A stretch of 64,000 bases of DNA from Methanobacteriota archaeon (GCA_011523055.1 WTHQ01000020.1:144114-208113); one strand, 5' to 3'; positions 22,741-31,403 are shown, counted from the stretch's first letter. Program-made: numbers and translations. Notes: generated by a model not told the origin, from the letters alone.

Positions 22741-23964
22741 ATGGGGCTCTGGATATCTCTAAGAGCGGTGTCTTTGAACAATGATCAAATGGCAGGGTAC
22801 TTGGATCGTATCGGAGCAGGGAAGATCCTCCTTGACCGCACTCCCTTGTCTTACGATTGGATACCCAGTACCCTCGTTGGAAGAGACGATGCCTTGTCTC
22901 AGTTAGCATCCATCTTTTCACAGATCTCGAACCCCTCAATCAGCTGTAAGTCGGTCGTCACAGGCCCAGTTGGGTCAGGAAAGACCGTATTGACTCAAGT
23001 CTTCTCCAACGATTTGAAGAGGCACTTGGACGGGAAGAGGAAGATCATCCACACGCACGTCAACTGCCGGAATCATCCATCAGGCTCACAAGTGCTCCAG
23101 CAAATTGCACTCAGTCTCGATGAGAGGCATCCCGAGCGGGGCCTCAGCCCCGGGGAGGTCATTCAATCCATTAGACGCTTCCTAAATGCGAGAGATGCCC
23201 ACATGCTATTGGTATTGGACGAAGTCGACGTCATGATAAGAAGAGACAGCTCGGACATAATCTACAGGCTTCTGAGGATTGATGAGGGGAAGGATGAGTC
23301 CGGAACTATCTCGATCATACTGGTTAGCCAGGATCCCTCTCTTCTGAGGCTGTTCGAACCTGCGATAATCTCAAGACTGGGTGCGAGCAATAGGGTGGAT
23401 CTGGGTCCATACAACGAGGCTGAGCTCAGGGACATAGCGCTCCAGCGTTCTGAGGCATCCTGCCTCAAAGGCTCTGTGGGGGATGACGTCATCTCGAAGG
23501 TCGCTAGATACGCTTCCAACACAGGAGACGCTAGAATGGTGATAGAGCTACTTGAGGCGGCTGTCATCAGGGCCGAGGGGGAAGGACGGAGCAATGTTCT
23601 GGTCCATGATGTGCGACCAAGTGAGATGAGAAGCTCCTCACTAGAGCCCAACTTAGTCGATGACCTCCCGGATCATCAGAAGCTTATCCTGTTGGGGATT
23701 TGCAGGCGTCTGAAAAAGGTAGATACGATATCAAGCGGTGATGCACTGAAGCTCTATCATGTGGTTTGTGAAGAGTTCGGGCACAAACCACGGGGCTACA
23801 CCACCTTCTGGAAGCACATGAAATCGCTGGAAACTATGGGTATGATAGAAAGTCGAACCGACTCGGCCACGAAAGGGAGAGGGAGGACGCAACATATCAC
23901 CATGTCCAATATGGCCCCAGGGGTTCTAGAATCAAGACTTTCGAGCGTTCTGTTGATTGAGTGA
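22741..23964 (+). CDS. orc1: Orc1/Cdc6 replication initiator
   Basis: A 407-residue AAA+ initiator. Walker A is G-P-V-G-S-G-K-T near residue 75. Walker B is L-L-V-L-D-E-V-D near 159. Sensor-type L-V-S-Q-D-P-S and arginine-finger region S-R-L-G-A follow. The C-terminal 100 residues form the winged helix (H-K-P-R-G-Y-T-T-F-W-K-H-M-K-S-L-E). Such proteins bind origin repeats and load the MCM helicase. ATG 22741 gives a 16-residue extra leader; ATG 22789 is an alternative. No origin-like intergenic DNA flanks it: the gaps to dph2 and rps6e are short. Confidence 0.9.
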   Translation: MGLWISLRAVSLNNDQMAGYLDRIGAGKILLDRTPLSYDWIPSTLVGRDDALSQLASIFSQISNPSISCKSVVTGPVGSGKTVLTQVFSNDLKRHLDGKRKIIHTHVNCRNHPSGSQVLQQIALSLDERHPERGLSPGEVIQSIRRFLNARDAHMLLVLDEVDVMIRRDSSDIIYRLLRIDEGKDESGTISIILVSQDPSLLRLFEPAIISRLGASNRVDLGPYNEAELRDIALQRSEASCLKGSVGDDVISKVARYASNTGDARMVIELLEAAVIRAEGEGRSNVLVHDVRPSEMRSSSLEPNLVDDLPDHQKLILLGICRRLKKVDTISSGDALKLYHVVCEEFGHKPRGYTTFWKHMKSLETMGMIESRTDSATKGRGRTQHITMSNMAPGVLESRLSSVLLIE

Positions 23965-24031
23965 ACAGGGTCGTGCTCCGAACCGCTCTTATAGGGGTCG
24001 AGTGTCGCATCGCCTGTTCTCGGTGTGTGCA

Positions 24032-24520
24032 ATGGCAGGGGATCAGACTTTCAAGGCAGTTTTGAACGATACAAATCCAAAGGCCAAGGGACGCTCATTC
24101 TCGATCGAAATCTCAGGAACGGGATACAACCACTTCCTTGGAAAAAGCATTGGCGACACTGTAGACGGTATGTTCGTTGGAGAGGGCGACAAGACCCTTA
24201 CGGGCTACAAGTTGGAGATCACTGGTGGATCCGACACCACGGGACGTGCTATGAGGCCAGATCTAGATGGCGGGGGCGTGAAGCCCGTGCTAGTGAGTCC
24301 GGGAGTGGGCTACAAGGGCAAGAGATATGTCGACAAGAATGGACGCATATACCGTTACAAATACGATGGGATCAGGAGGAGGCGGAACCTCAGGGGGAAT
24401 GTCATCAGCCAGAACACCAGACAGATCAACCTCAAGGTGGTCGATTACGGCAAGAGGCCTCTCGGCGTAATCTTCGGACTCGAGGAAGAGGGCTCCGCCG
24501 AATCCTCCGAAGAGGAGTGA
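24032..24520 (+). CDS. rps6e: 30S ribosomal protein S6e
   Basis: ATG 24032 gives a 162-residue S6e. F-S-I-E-I-S-G, D-T-V-D-G, L-T-G-Y-K-L-E-I-T-G-G-S-D and R-R-R-N-L-R-G-N-V-I-S are the conserved archaeal S6e motifs, in order. The last 15 residues are acidic and serine-rich, an extension compared with many archaeal S6e (about 125-130 residues). A CTTATAG at 23988-23994 is a possible TATA box. The upstream in-frame extension to 23957 overlaps cdc6 and is not used. It is followed after 15 nt by aIF2-gamma. Confidence 0.95.
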   Translation: MAGDQTFKAVLNDTNPKAKGRSFSIEISGTGYNHFLGKSIGDTVDGMFVGEGDKTLTGYKLEITGGSDTTGRAMRPDLDGGGVKPVLVSPGVGYKGKRYVDKNGRIYRYKYDGIRRRRNLRGNVISQNTRQINLKVVDYGKRPLGVIFGLEEEGSAESSEEE

Positions 24521-24535
24521 AGCGGCGGGTGTGGA

Positions 24536-25777
24536 ATGGCTAGCTCACTACCATCTCAACCTGAGGTAAACATAGGGATGGTTGGCCATGTCGACCATGG
24601 AAAGACCACTCTCACAAAAGCGCTCTCAGGAGTATGGACGGACACCCACTCAGAGGAGCGGAAGAGGGGAATAAGCATCAAGCTTGGATATGCTGACACG
24701 GCTTTCTACAAGACAGGTGAGGGGCAATTCTATCCCACCGGCAAAAGACCGGATGGGGAGTCGGATGATCCTTCGGAGCTGGCGAGGGTGGTCTCGTTCG
24801 TAGACGCGCCTGGGCACGAGACTCTGATGGCTGTCATGATCTCGGGAGCTTCAATAATGGATGGGGCCCTGTTGCTGGTCTCAGCGACTGAATCCTGCCC
24901 TCAGCCCCAAACTAGGGAGCACCTCGCTGCGCTGGAAATTGCTGGCATAGAAAACATCGTAGTGGTACAGAACAAAATCGACCTTGTGACTCGCGATAGG
25001 GCGATTGAGTCATACAACGAGATCAGATCCTTCTTGAAGGGGTCGATTGCATCAGAAGCCCCCATCATCCCCATCTCTGCCCAACAAGCAGTGAATCTGG
25101 ATGCCCTCATAGAGGCGATAGAGGTGACCATCCCAACTCCCGATAGGTCGGAAAGAGAACATGGGCTCATGTACGTAGCGAGATCCTTTGACATAAACAG
25201 ACCGGGATCGAGACCCCCCCAACTCAAGGGAGGTGTCATTGGAGGTAGCGTGGTAAAGGGCTCTTTCTCAGTGGGGGATAGTATCCTGATCGCGCCAGGG
25301 AGGAGGGTTACAAAGGGATCGAAGAGTCAATGGATTCCCATAAAAACTGAAATTCAGGGTATAAAGGGCGGCGGTTTGGCCCTTGATTCGGTTCACGCTG
25401 GTGGGCTTTGTGGGATATCCACTCCTCTCGATCCCATGGTAACCAAGGCGGACGACCTATCAGGGCAAGTCATGGCGAGGGAGGGTGAGTTGCCGCCTGT
25501 TTGGGAAGACCTTCGAATAGAGCTCGTGCTTTTGGACGCAATGGTCTCCTCCTCCGGAGAGGAGCCTGAGAAAGTCAGACCCCTCCAATCAGGCGAGATG
25601 CTGATGCTGAACTCAGCAACCGCAACAAGTGTTGGAACCGTCTCCCAGATCAAGGGGAGGAATGCATCCCTAAAGCTGAGGCTTCCAATATGTGCGGAGG
25701 TGGGGAGTAGAATCACACTCTCCAGGAGAATCGGTTCTAGATGGAGGCTCATAGGCCACGCCTCGATTAAGGAGTGA
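24536..25777 (+). CDS. eif2g: Translation initiation factor aIF2 subunit gamma
   Basis: A 413-residue GTPase that carries initiator Met-tRNA to the ribosome. G1 is G-H-V-D-H-G-K-T near 17-24. The switch I region R-K-R-G-I-S-I-K-L-G is present. G3 is D-A-P-G-H-E, and G4 is N-K-I-D. G-V-I-G-G-S-V and the domain III ending are intact. The zinc knuckle usually found after L-G-Y-A-D (two CxxC pairs) is absent and replaced by a cysteine-free loop, Y-K-T-G-E-G-Q-F-Y. It overlaps or abuts the PIN gene by one base. Confidence 0.93.
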   Translation: MASSLPSQPEVNIGMVGHVDHGKTTLTKALSGVWTDTHSEERKRGISIKLGYADTAFYKTGEGQFYPTGKRPDGESDDPSELARVVSFVDAPGHETLMAVMISGASIMDGALLLVSATESCPQPQTREHLAALEIAGIENIVVVQNKIDLVTRDRAIESYNEIRSFLKGSIASEAPIIPISAQQAVNLDALIEAIEVTIPTPDRSEREHGLMYVARSFDINRPGSRPPQLKGGVIGGSVVKGSFSVGDSILIAPGRRVTKGSKSQWIPIKTEIQGIKGGGLALDSVHAGGLCGISTPLDPMVTKADDLSGQVMAREGELPPVWEDLRIELVLLDAMVSSSGEEPEKVRPLQSGEMLMLNSATATSVGTVSQIKGRNASLKLRLPICAEVGSRITLSRRIGSRWRLIGHASIKE

Positions 25778-26142
25778 TGAGCCTGTCCGGCCTGATTGTC
25801 GATACTTGTGGGTGGATCGCGCTAGTGGATGCAAAAATCAACTTGGACATCGCCCTGAAGCCGATTGTCGGACAACCTGAACTCCTCGTGACAGACTCAG
25901 TGCTGAACGAGTTGAAGAAAATTGATGAGGAGCGTAAGGGCCTACTGTTGGGTTTGTTGATTTCCAGGTCAAGGGTGGTGAGCTCGAACTACTCCCATAC
26001 GGACGATGGGCTCCTCAGGCTTTCAGGTGAGACTGGGTTCCCCGTTCTGACGGTAGATCGAGACCTGAAGAGACGTCTAGTCTCGAGCGGTTGTTCCTAT
26101 GTTGAGGTCACAGCAGGCAGGACCTTGAGGCTCGTAGCTTAG
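25777..26142 (+). CDS. PIN-domain protein (putative ribonuclease)
   Basis: A small PIN domain of about 121 residues. The acidic active-site set can be seen as L-I-V-D-T near the start, T-D-S-V-L-N-E-L in the middle and T-V-D-R-D-L-K near residue 95. It resembles the archaeal PIN proteins encoded next to aIF2-gamma, which are compared with Fcf1/Utp24 rRNA-processing nucleases. ATG 25777 overlaps the last base of the aIF2-gamma stop; GTG 25774 would add one residue. Stop and start overlap implies coupling and supports a role in RNA processing rather than in a toxin-antitoxin pair, since no antitoxin is adjacent. Confidence 0.78.
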   Translation: MSLSGLIVDTCGWIALVDAKINLDIALKPIVGQPELLVTDSVLNELKKIDEERKGLLLGLLISRSRVVSSNYSHTDDGLLRLSGETGFPVLTVDRDLKRRLVSSGCSYVEVTAGRTLRLVA

Positions 26143-26441
26143 GGTAGCGTGAACAATCTGTCGTCCCCATGTCCATCCATTAGACCTGTCCTGACTGCGC
26201 AATCAATCCAAGCATGGGCGTAGTTAATTGCCCCGAAGGCGCGAACTAGATCTCCTTGCTCCAGGAAATGTTCGGAGTCACTAAGGTAGTCATCGAACAT
26301 CCTAATCATCTTACCCAGATTCTCCATTTGGAGTTCATCTTTTGCAGTAGGAGTTGCTTTCTCTCTTGCCTCCTTTGAAAGTTGGATGTAATGAGTGACC
26401 GTTTCTACTGTGATTACGTTCTTTTGTTCACCTGAGTACAT
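26139..26441 (-). CDS. DUF357 family protein
   Basis: A 100-residue helical protein of the archaeal DUF357 family. The family marker is D-D-Y-L-S-D-S-E-H-F-L-E-Q-G-D-L, then A-I-N-Y-A-H-A-W-I-D. No experimental function is known for the family. Its start overlaps the 3' end of the AAA/winged-helix gene by 14 nt, so the two are translated together. Its own 3' end overlaps the convergent PIN gene by 4 nt. Confidence 0.82.
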   Translation of the reverse strand: MYSGEQKNVITVETVTHYIQLSKEAREKATPTAKDELQMENLGKMIRMFDDYLSDSEHFLEQGDLVRAFGAINYAHAWIDCAVRTGLMDGHGDDRLFTLP

Positions 26442-28206
26442 CGAAAGCCTCCTCTGTTAGTTTGAAAAATCTAGTGCGTCCTTCCTTCCTTACTTTCAAA
26501 AACCCATTTCTTTTCAGTTTATTGAATAGTTGGGACATTCTTGGGCGTCCAACTTCGAGTCTCGCTTGCAGCTCCGGGTCTGACGGAGATATTTCCCTGA
26601 TCGAGGCGACAGACAAAATGAGTTTCTCCGCCTGGTTGAGCTTCCTGATATATCCGCGTTCAAGGGGTTCTGGAAGGTCCCAAATTGGCTCTGAATTATC
26701 GACAAAGGAAATTCTTGGAGTTCGGACTTCTGACGGGTGTTCTTTCACCATCTCTTGGTGGTCGTATTCAAACTGGTTTTCTTCGATGGCCTCCACAGGC
26801 GGGGGGAGGGTGGTCTCAAAATCTTCTGCGACCGTCCAAACCGCCTGTTCTGTGGACAGAACCGGGGAGCTCTCGATTGCTTCCCTTCGAGAATCTGCGA
26901 TTAATGAGGGCTCAATCAGAACTCTGGGCGTACCTTCGATTGCTCGGTTGTGGACTTCACTAGCATCAATGATCTTCGTTCCATCCCCACCTTTTGGCAT
27001 CTCAAAAGAGTTGGTCACGGTTCTATTTGCTAATCCCGTGAAAGTACCGCTGGATCTATTTTCTGTTTTGGCATTCTGGACTGGGGGGGGCTCGGTGCCC
27101 GGTTCCATCCAGAGAAATCCGACATTATTTTGGGAGACAGGTGGTTTAATCTGTTGATTTTGCCCGTTGTCTTCGATCACCGGCTCATCAACAGGAGATT
27201 CTTCTTCAACTTCCAAGTGATTCATCTCCATCTTAGGCTCATCAATTTCTTGATTCGGCATCTGATCAACGGCAACGGGCTCAATCTCGATGGTTGCATC
27301 TGGAACGGAGGTAAACTGTGGAAGGCCGTATTCGTAAATCGACGGTATTGCACCAGCAACCTCGGGATCCTGCTCCTCCTCTTGTTCATCAATCGATTTC
27401 ATTTTGGGGGATTCCTCGACATATGTTTTTTCTGACCATCGAAACAGCCTTTCTAGGGTTCCTGACCTGTTCCTTATGCCCCTCTTCTCATCGACAAGGT
27501 CCCGGAGCGTTCTGACTACTGCCCTTGGAACCCCTTCAGTCAGGTCATGTATATTCTCAATTAATTGAGGATGCATTATCCATCTATGACGTGCAACTCT
27601 GATGATTCTCTTATCGACTAGAATCTGTATCTCATCTTGGGTTAAATTTCGGAGGGTGTGAGGTGGGTCAAAAACTTCCAAAGTATCTTCTTCCAGCGAC
27701 GACAATTGATTGGGGAGCATAGTAAACAGTACCAATGCTCGTATTTTTTGCATGACCTGTACCAATCTCGGAATTACCATGCTTACCTCTACATTGTATG
27801 GGAGATCGAATGCTACGAGCGGTATTGGGCCATCCCTGGTATCGAGCTCTTGTGAGAGCCTAGAGATAGTCTCAGAGATGACTGATGGAAGATTGTGGCC
27901 CAAGAAATGAGCAGCAACTTGAGTTACCATGCTCTTGACGGGATCATCATCCAAAGGCCAATAATCGCTGATGAATGGATCGGAAGATTGTGAAGCGATC
28001 GCATTCAGCAGTGAAGTTCTCCCAGACCCTCTCACTCCGGAAACAATCACCATCCTAGGCGAGCCCGAGATGAGATGTTCTCTACACTCGATTACAATCT
28101 CGTCTCTCCCAATCAGATCCTGAGCCTGTCCAATAGATAGTGGCCTAATCTCAAATGGATTGCCGCTGAGACTCGGCAGTTCCATCAGTGTTGGATCCAC
28201 CCCCAT
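26428..28206 (-). CDS. Orc/AAA-like protein with degenerate nucleotide site, long acidic linker and C-terminal winged helix
   Basis: A 592-residue three-part protein. Residues 1-260 resemble an AAA_16/Orc-type module beginning L-I-G-R-D-E. The Walker A is G-V-R-G-S-G-R-T (57-64), with arginine in place of the lysine. At Walker B, A-F-D-L-P stands where D-E is expected. Residues 260-500 are low-complexity and rich in E, P, D and N. The last 80 residues are a winged helix (L-N-Q-A-E-K-L-I-L, R-P-R-M-S-Q-L-F-N-K-L, then R-T-R-F-F-K-L-T). ATG 28206 is used; TTG 28212 is two codons earlier. It is divergent from HMG-CoA reductase, and its upstream region carries the TTAACG array. A DNA-binding regulator or origin factor is plausible; nothing proves either. 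Confidence 0.65.
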   Translation of the reverse strand: MGVDPTLMELPSLSGNPFEIRPLSIGQAQDLIGRDEIVIECREHLISGSPRMVIVSGVRGSGRTSLLNAIASQSSDPFISDYWPLDDDPVKSMVTQVAAHFLGHNLPSVISETISRLSQELDTRDGPIPLVAFDLPYNVEVSMVIPRLVQVMQKIRALVLFTMLPNQLSSLEEDTLEVFDPPHTLRNLTQDEIQILVDKRIIRVARHRWIMHPQLIENIHDLTEGVPRAVVRTLRDLVDEKRGIRNRSGTLERLFRWSEKTYVEESPKMKSIDEQEEEQDPEVAGAIPSIYEYGLPQFTSVPDATIEIEPVAVDQMPNQEIDEPKMEMNHLEVEEESPVDEPVIEDNGQNQQIKPPVSQNNVGFLWMEPGTEPPPVQNAKTENRSSGTFTGLANRTVTNSFEMPKGGDGTKIIDASEVHNRAIEGTPRVLIEPSLIADSRREAIESSPVLSTEQAVWTVAEDFETTLPPPVEAIEENQFEYDHQEMVKEHPSEVRTPRISFVDNSEPIWDLPEPLERGYIRKLNQAEKLILSVASIREISPSDPELQARLEVGRPRMSQLFNKLKRNGFLKVRKEGRTRFFKLTEEAFDVLR

Positions 28207-28235
28207 AGACAAGCGTGAGTTGCCACGCCTATAGT

Positions 28236-28390
28236 ATTAACGTTTGATTACGCTTTTTTTCAAAGATTAACGTTTATATTTCCAACTTTTTGAATAAAAC
28301 ATGCTTTTTTACATCAAATTCAATATAACGTTAACGTATAATTAACGTTTTATTAACGTATAATTAACGTATTTTTTTAATATTAACGCA
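28236..28390. repeat. Phased TTAACG repeat array in a very AT-rich intergenic region
   Basis: The gap between the AAA gene and hmgA (28207-28510) holds no gene. TTAACG occurs at 28237, 28267, 28331, 28342, 28353, 28364 and 28383. The four central copies repeat every 11 bp with consensus TTAACGTATAA. The first two are exactly 30 bp apart, and the last is 19 bp after the fourth central copy. CGTTAACG at 28329-28336 is a perfect palindrome. Counted GC is 13/60 for 28261-28320 and 11/60 for 28321-28380, far below the surrounding genes. Phased short direct repeats in AT-rich DNA suit an iteron-type origin or a multi-site operator. The pattern does not resemble the usual G-rich archaeal origin recognition box. 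Confidence 0.85.
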
Positions 28391-28510
28391 TTTATTTTCC
28401 ATTTCTATCGTTTTTTTATCGTCTGATCATTGTATGTTTGTCGTAAAAAATGTCACGAAAATAACAAAACTATCCGCATTACTTACATCCCTGTCCTCAC
28501 CCCCCTCATC

Positions 28511-29812
28511 ATGGCAATAGAGGACAGTAGGATGCCGGGTTTCCATCGCCTGACGCCCAAGGAGAGAAGAGAGAAGCTCTCAGAGGTCGCTGGTTTGACA
28601 GAGGAACACGTGAAAGCCTGGGAGTCAGGAACGTTAGACATGGGGATCGCGGATCGAATGATCGAGAACGTAATAGGGACATATTCACTTCCAATAGGAG
28701 TAGCTACCAATTTCATTATCGATGGGAAGCACTATGCCATACCGTTTGTGGTGGAAGAGGCGAGTGTGGTCGCAGCCGCCTCGAACATGGCGAAAAGGTG
28801 TCTCAAGAGCGGTGGCTTCAGATCAAGCAATGATGATCCAATAATGATCGGTCAAATTCAAGTCGTGGGTTTGAAGGACGTGGGTGCTGCTCAGTCTTCA
28901 GTTCTGTCTTCAAAAGATGAAATAATTGAATTGTGCAATGAAGTGGATCCCATCCTTGTCAAATTCGGTGGAGGGTGCAAGGACATCGAAGCAAGGTCAA
29001 TTGACACTGATTCCGGATCCATGCTTATTGTCCACCTGTTGGTAGATTGCAGAGATGCGATGGGCGCCAATGCTGTGAACACAATGGCTGAGACAGTAGC
29101 CCCGAAAATTGAAGAGTTGACTGGTGGAACGGTTATTCTGAGAATAATCAGTAATCTAGCAGTTCACAGGCTCGCCAGAATCTCTGCGACATTTACCCCA
29201 GAGGAGATGTCAGATAGTGGAAATGACCACGTACAAGGATCCGAGGTCATCAATGGAGTGATCCAGGCATTCCACTTTGCTGCCGCGGATCCATTCAGGG
29301 CAACGACGCACAACAAGGGAATCATGAATGCGGTGTCATCAGTAGCAATCGCATGTGGACAGGACTGGCGTGCGATAGAGGCGGGTGCACACGCTTATGC
29401 TGCCTTCGGGAAGAAGAACTCAACGTATGGCTCCATGACTGAATGGTCCAAGGACCAAAATGGGAATCTAGTGGGGTCAATAGAAATGCCCATGGCAGTG
29501 GGTCTGGTTGGAGGCGCAATTCGTATCCATCCCGGGGCGAAGGCTAATGTTGCTCTGTTGGGGGTCGAGACGGCCGACGAATTGGGGAAGGTAATGGCTT
29601 CAGCAGGACTCGCTCAGAACCTGGGGGCTCTTAGGGCCCTTGCGACAGTTGGCATTCAAGCAGGCCATATGAAATTACATCTACAGAACATGGCAGCAAC
29701 TGCAGGGGCCGTGGATGATGAGATCGAGCTAGTCTCCAATATAGTGAAGTCCAGCGGGGAAAGAATAACCATGGCAGCGGTAATTGCCGCGTTGGAAAGT
29801 CTGAGGTCCTGA
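28511..29812 (+). CDS. hmgA: Hydroxymethylglutaryl-CoA reductase, class II
   Basis: A 433-residue HMG-CoA reductase, which makes mevalonate for archaeal isoprenoids. The sequence follows the class II pattern: M-P-G-F-H-R-L, E-N-V-I-G-T, then F-V-V-E-E-A-S-V-V-A-A-A-S. The catalytic lysine and aspartate regions are T-H-N-K-G-I-M-N and D-A-M-G-A-N. The C-terminal part has N-L-G-A-L-R-A-L-A-T. Class II enzymes are known from Archaeoglobus and Thermoplasmatota as well as from bacteria. ATG 28511 matches the family N-terminus; the longer frame from 28430 starts inside the AT-rich repeat region. No Shine-Dalgarno precedes it. Confidence 0.93.
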   Translation: MAIEDSRMPGFHRLTPKERREKLSEVAGLTEEHVKAWESGTLDMGIADRMIENVIGTYSLPIGVATNFIIDGKHYAIPFVVEEASVVAAASNMAKRCLKSGGFRSSNDDPIMIGQIQVVGLKDVGAAQSSVLSSKDEIIELCNEVDPILVKFGGGCKDIEARSIDTDSGSMLIVHLLVDCRDAMGANAVNTMAETVAPKIEELTGGTVILRIISNLAVHRLARISATFTPEEMSDSGNDHVQGSEVINGVIQAFHFAAADPFRATTHNKGIMNAVSSVAIACGQDWRAIEAGAHAYAAFGKKNSTYGSMTEWSKDQNGNLVGSIEMPMAVGLVGGAIRIHPGAKANVALLGVETADELGKVMASAGLAQNLGALRALATVGIQAGHMKLHLQNMAATAGAVDDEIELVSNIVKSSGERITMAAVIAALESLRS

Positions 29813-29813
29813 T

Positions 29814-30383
29814 TTACTCCTCCTCGTCAATTGTATAATCCATAATTTTGGTCTGTCCTTGGCCCAATGATTCGGCCAGCTCGGTCCCAGTCATGCCAGC
29901 CTCTTCAGCTTGCTGTCTAAACCAACTCCTTACTTTGTCTGACCTTACTTCCGGTGCCCCAAAGTACTCCGCGAATCTTCTGGTAGTCATCAGTCGTCGC
30001 GTGGATCCATCTCTTCTACGACTGATGAGACCCATCGTAGAGAGCTCTCTGACGTGGTCATATGCCCTTTGGCCCAACATCTCAACCAGCGTGGACTGTG
30101 CCATTGGCTGGTGGTATGCTATCAATGCGGCCGTGGGCATGAGTCTCTGGGGTATGTCGGGCCTTACGTTGCCTGGCAACTTACTCGCCAAGGATGGCTT
30201 AACCTCCATTATCCACCTACCGGATATCTCGGATATCTGGAGAGCTCCGGACTTTCGCCTTGCTAGGGTGGATCTCAACCCCCTCAATGCTAACTCAGCG
30301 CTGTCCTCCTCCGATTGGGAGGCCTCAGCGATCTCGGAGACGGTCATAGACCGACCTGAGCCAAACAGAATCGCCTCGATCAC
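29814..30383 (-). CDS. scpB: Segregation and condensation protein ScpB
   Basis: A 189-residue ScpB with two tandem winged helices. It starts I-E-A-I-L-F-G-S-G-R, the usual ScpB N-terminus. P-Q-R-L-M-P-T-A-A-L-I-A-Y-H-Q-P and the next M-G-L-I-S-R-R-R-D-G-S mark the second winged helix. With ScpA it binds the SMC neck/cap and helps organise the chromosome. The start is GTG 30383. It lies 20 nt after scpA, ends 1 nt before hmgA on the other strand, and is last in the smc-scpA-scpB operon. Confidence 0.88.
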   Translation of the reverse strand: MIEAILFGSGRSMTVSEIAEASQSEEDSAELALRGLRSTLARRKSGALQISEISGRWIMEVKPSLASKLPGNVRPDIPQRLMPTAALIAYHQPMAQSTLVEMLGQRAYDHVRELSTMGLISRRRDGSTRRLMTTRRFAEYFGAPEVRSDKVRSWFRQQAEEAGMTGTELAESLGQGQTKIMDYTIDEEE

Positions 30384-30403
30384 AGTCGGGAGGTCATCGT
30401 GGT

Positions 30404-31399
30404 TCAGACTTCTGCCCCCTGTAGTTTTTCCTGGGGGTGAAGCCTCTCTGAGAGCGAGTCGAAATCGGTTTCATCAGGGTGAAGGTCGTTCAGGATTACC
30501 TGTCCATCCATTCCATCCTCTTGCCGTATGCCAGCATACCCTCTGTTCACGAGAAACAATGATGCTACCATGGCTGCGACTTGGGCCTCTGCATCCGCCT
30601 CCTCGCGAGGAGTGCCCCTCTCCATTGTTCTATCTGCGAGCTCCTCTGCGATTGAGGAGAGTGTGCAAGAGGCGGTTTCAGGATTTGCTCTCATTCTCAT
30701 GGCTTCCCATGTCCGGCGAATGTCCCCCTCCAAATCCTCAACATGCAGGCTACCGCTGAATCTGGCCCTAGCAGTCTCCAAAGCCTTTCTCCTCTCTTCT
30801 GCGATCTTCATCCGCAAGCTCTCCTCTTGGGATATCCTACTTGCTGCCTTCAAGCCCAGTAGAAGTTCACCTAAGGTTACTGGCCGGCCTTCCTCTCGCT
30901 GGATTCTGCCTTCAAACATGCTGGGGAGGTCCTCTTTATGTGATCCAGTAATGATTCCCACAGAGAAGTTGTACTCATTATCGTCGTAATCAGATTCCCA
31001 TCCGCCGTCATATATCCATAAGTCGTCGTCCTGCTCTTCCTGACTTTGCCTCTCAATGAGGGACTCAGCTTGCCCCCTTAGAACCTGCCAGGCCATTCGA
31101 ATCAAGCGTCCACAGGTTGGGAGATCTATGTGCTCGGAATCTTCGATTCTAGATGAGAACATCTCCAAGAATGCTGACAAATCGACTGCCCAAGGATCCA
31201 AGTCCTTGCTTTGGAATAGTTGCAACACTAATGCCACGGATCGATCAAATGGATCACTGAGAAATTGGTGTTCGGCCTCTTCCATTTCTGCGAGTTCGAG
31301 TATTCTATCTAGATACTCACTTGTTTCGAGGTCCATGTTCTCCGTGATTAGGGAGGCTACGATATCTTCCCTCAGTGACTTTGCATCCAAGACACTCAT
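30404..31399 (-). CDS. scpA: Segregation and condensation protein ScpA (kleisin)
   Basis: A 331-residue kleisin that bridges the two SMC heads. The N-terminal third contains F-D-R-S-V-A-L-V-L-Q-L-F-Q-S-K-D-L-D-P-W-A-V-D with L-S-A-F, the characteristic ScpA opening. The middle is acidic and variable. V-T-L-G-E-L-L-L-G-L-K-A-A-S is a further ScpA motif. The C-terminal winged-helix part, with A-E-A-Q-V-A-A-M-V-A-S-L-F-L-V, follows the expected pattern. It begins 4 nt after the smc stop. Confidence 0.9.
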   Translation of the reverse strand: MSVLDAKSLREDIVASLITENMDLETSEYLDRILELAEMEEAEHQFLSDPFDRSVALVLQLFQSKDLDPWAVDLSAFLEMFSSRIEDSEHIDLPTCGRLIRMAWQVLRGQAESLIERQSQEEQDDDLWIYDGGWESDYDDNEYNFSVGIITGSHKEDLPSMFEGRIQREEGRPVTLGELLLGLKAASRISQEESLRMKIAEERRKALETARARFSGSLHVEDLEGDIRRTWEAMRMRANPETASCTLSSIAEELADRTMERGTPREEADAEAQVAAMVASLFLVNRGYAGIRQEDGMDGQVILNDLHPDETDFDSLSERLHPQEKLQGAEV

Positions 31400-31403
31400 T
31401 ATT

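Noticed and set aside
22737-22800. Replication origin directly upstream of orc1/cdc6
   Set aside because: Only a few bases separate it from dph2, and no repeats or AT-rich unwinding element are present there.
29848-30759. 303-codon plus-strand frame opposite scpB and scpA
   Set aside because: It is antisense to two well-recognised genes, and its translation has no domain or signal.
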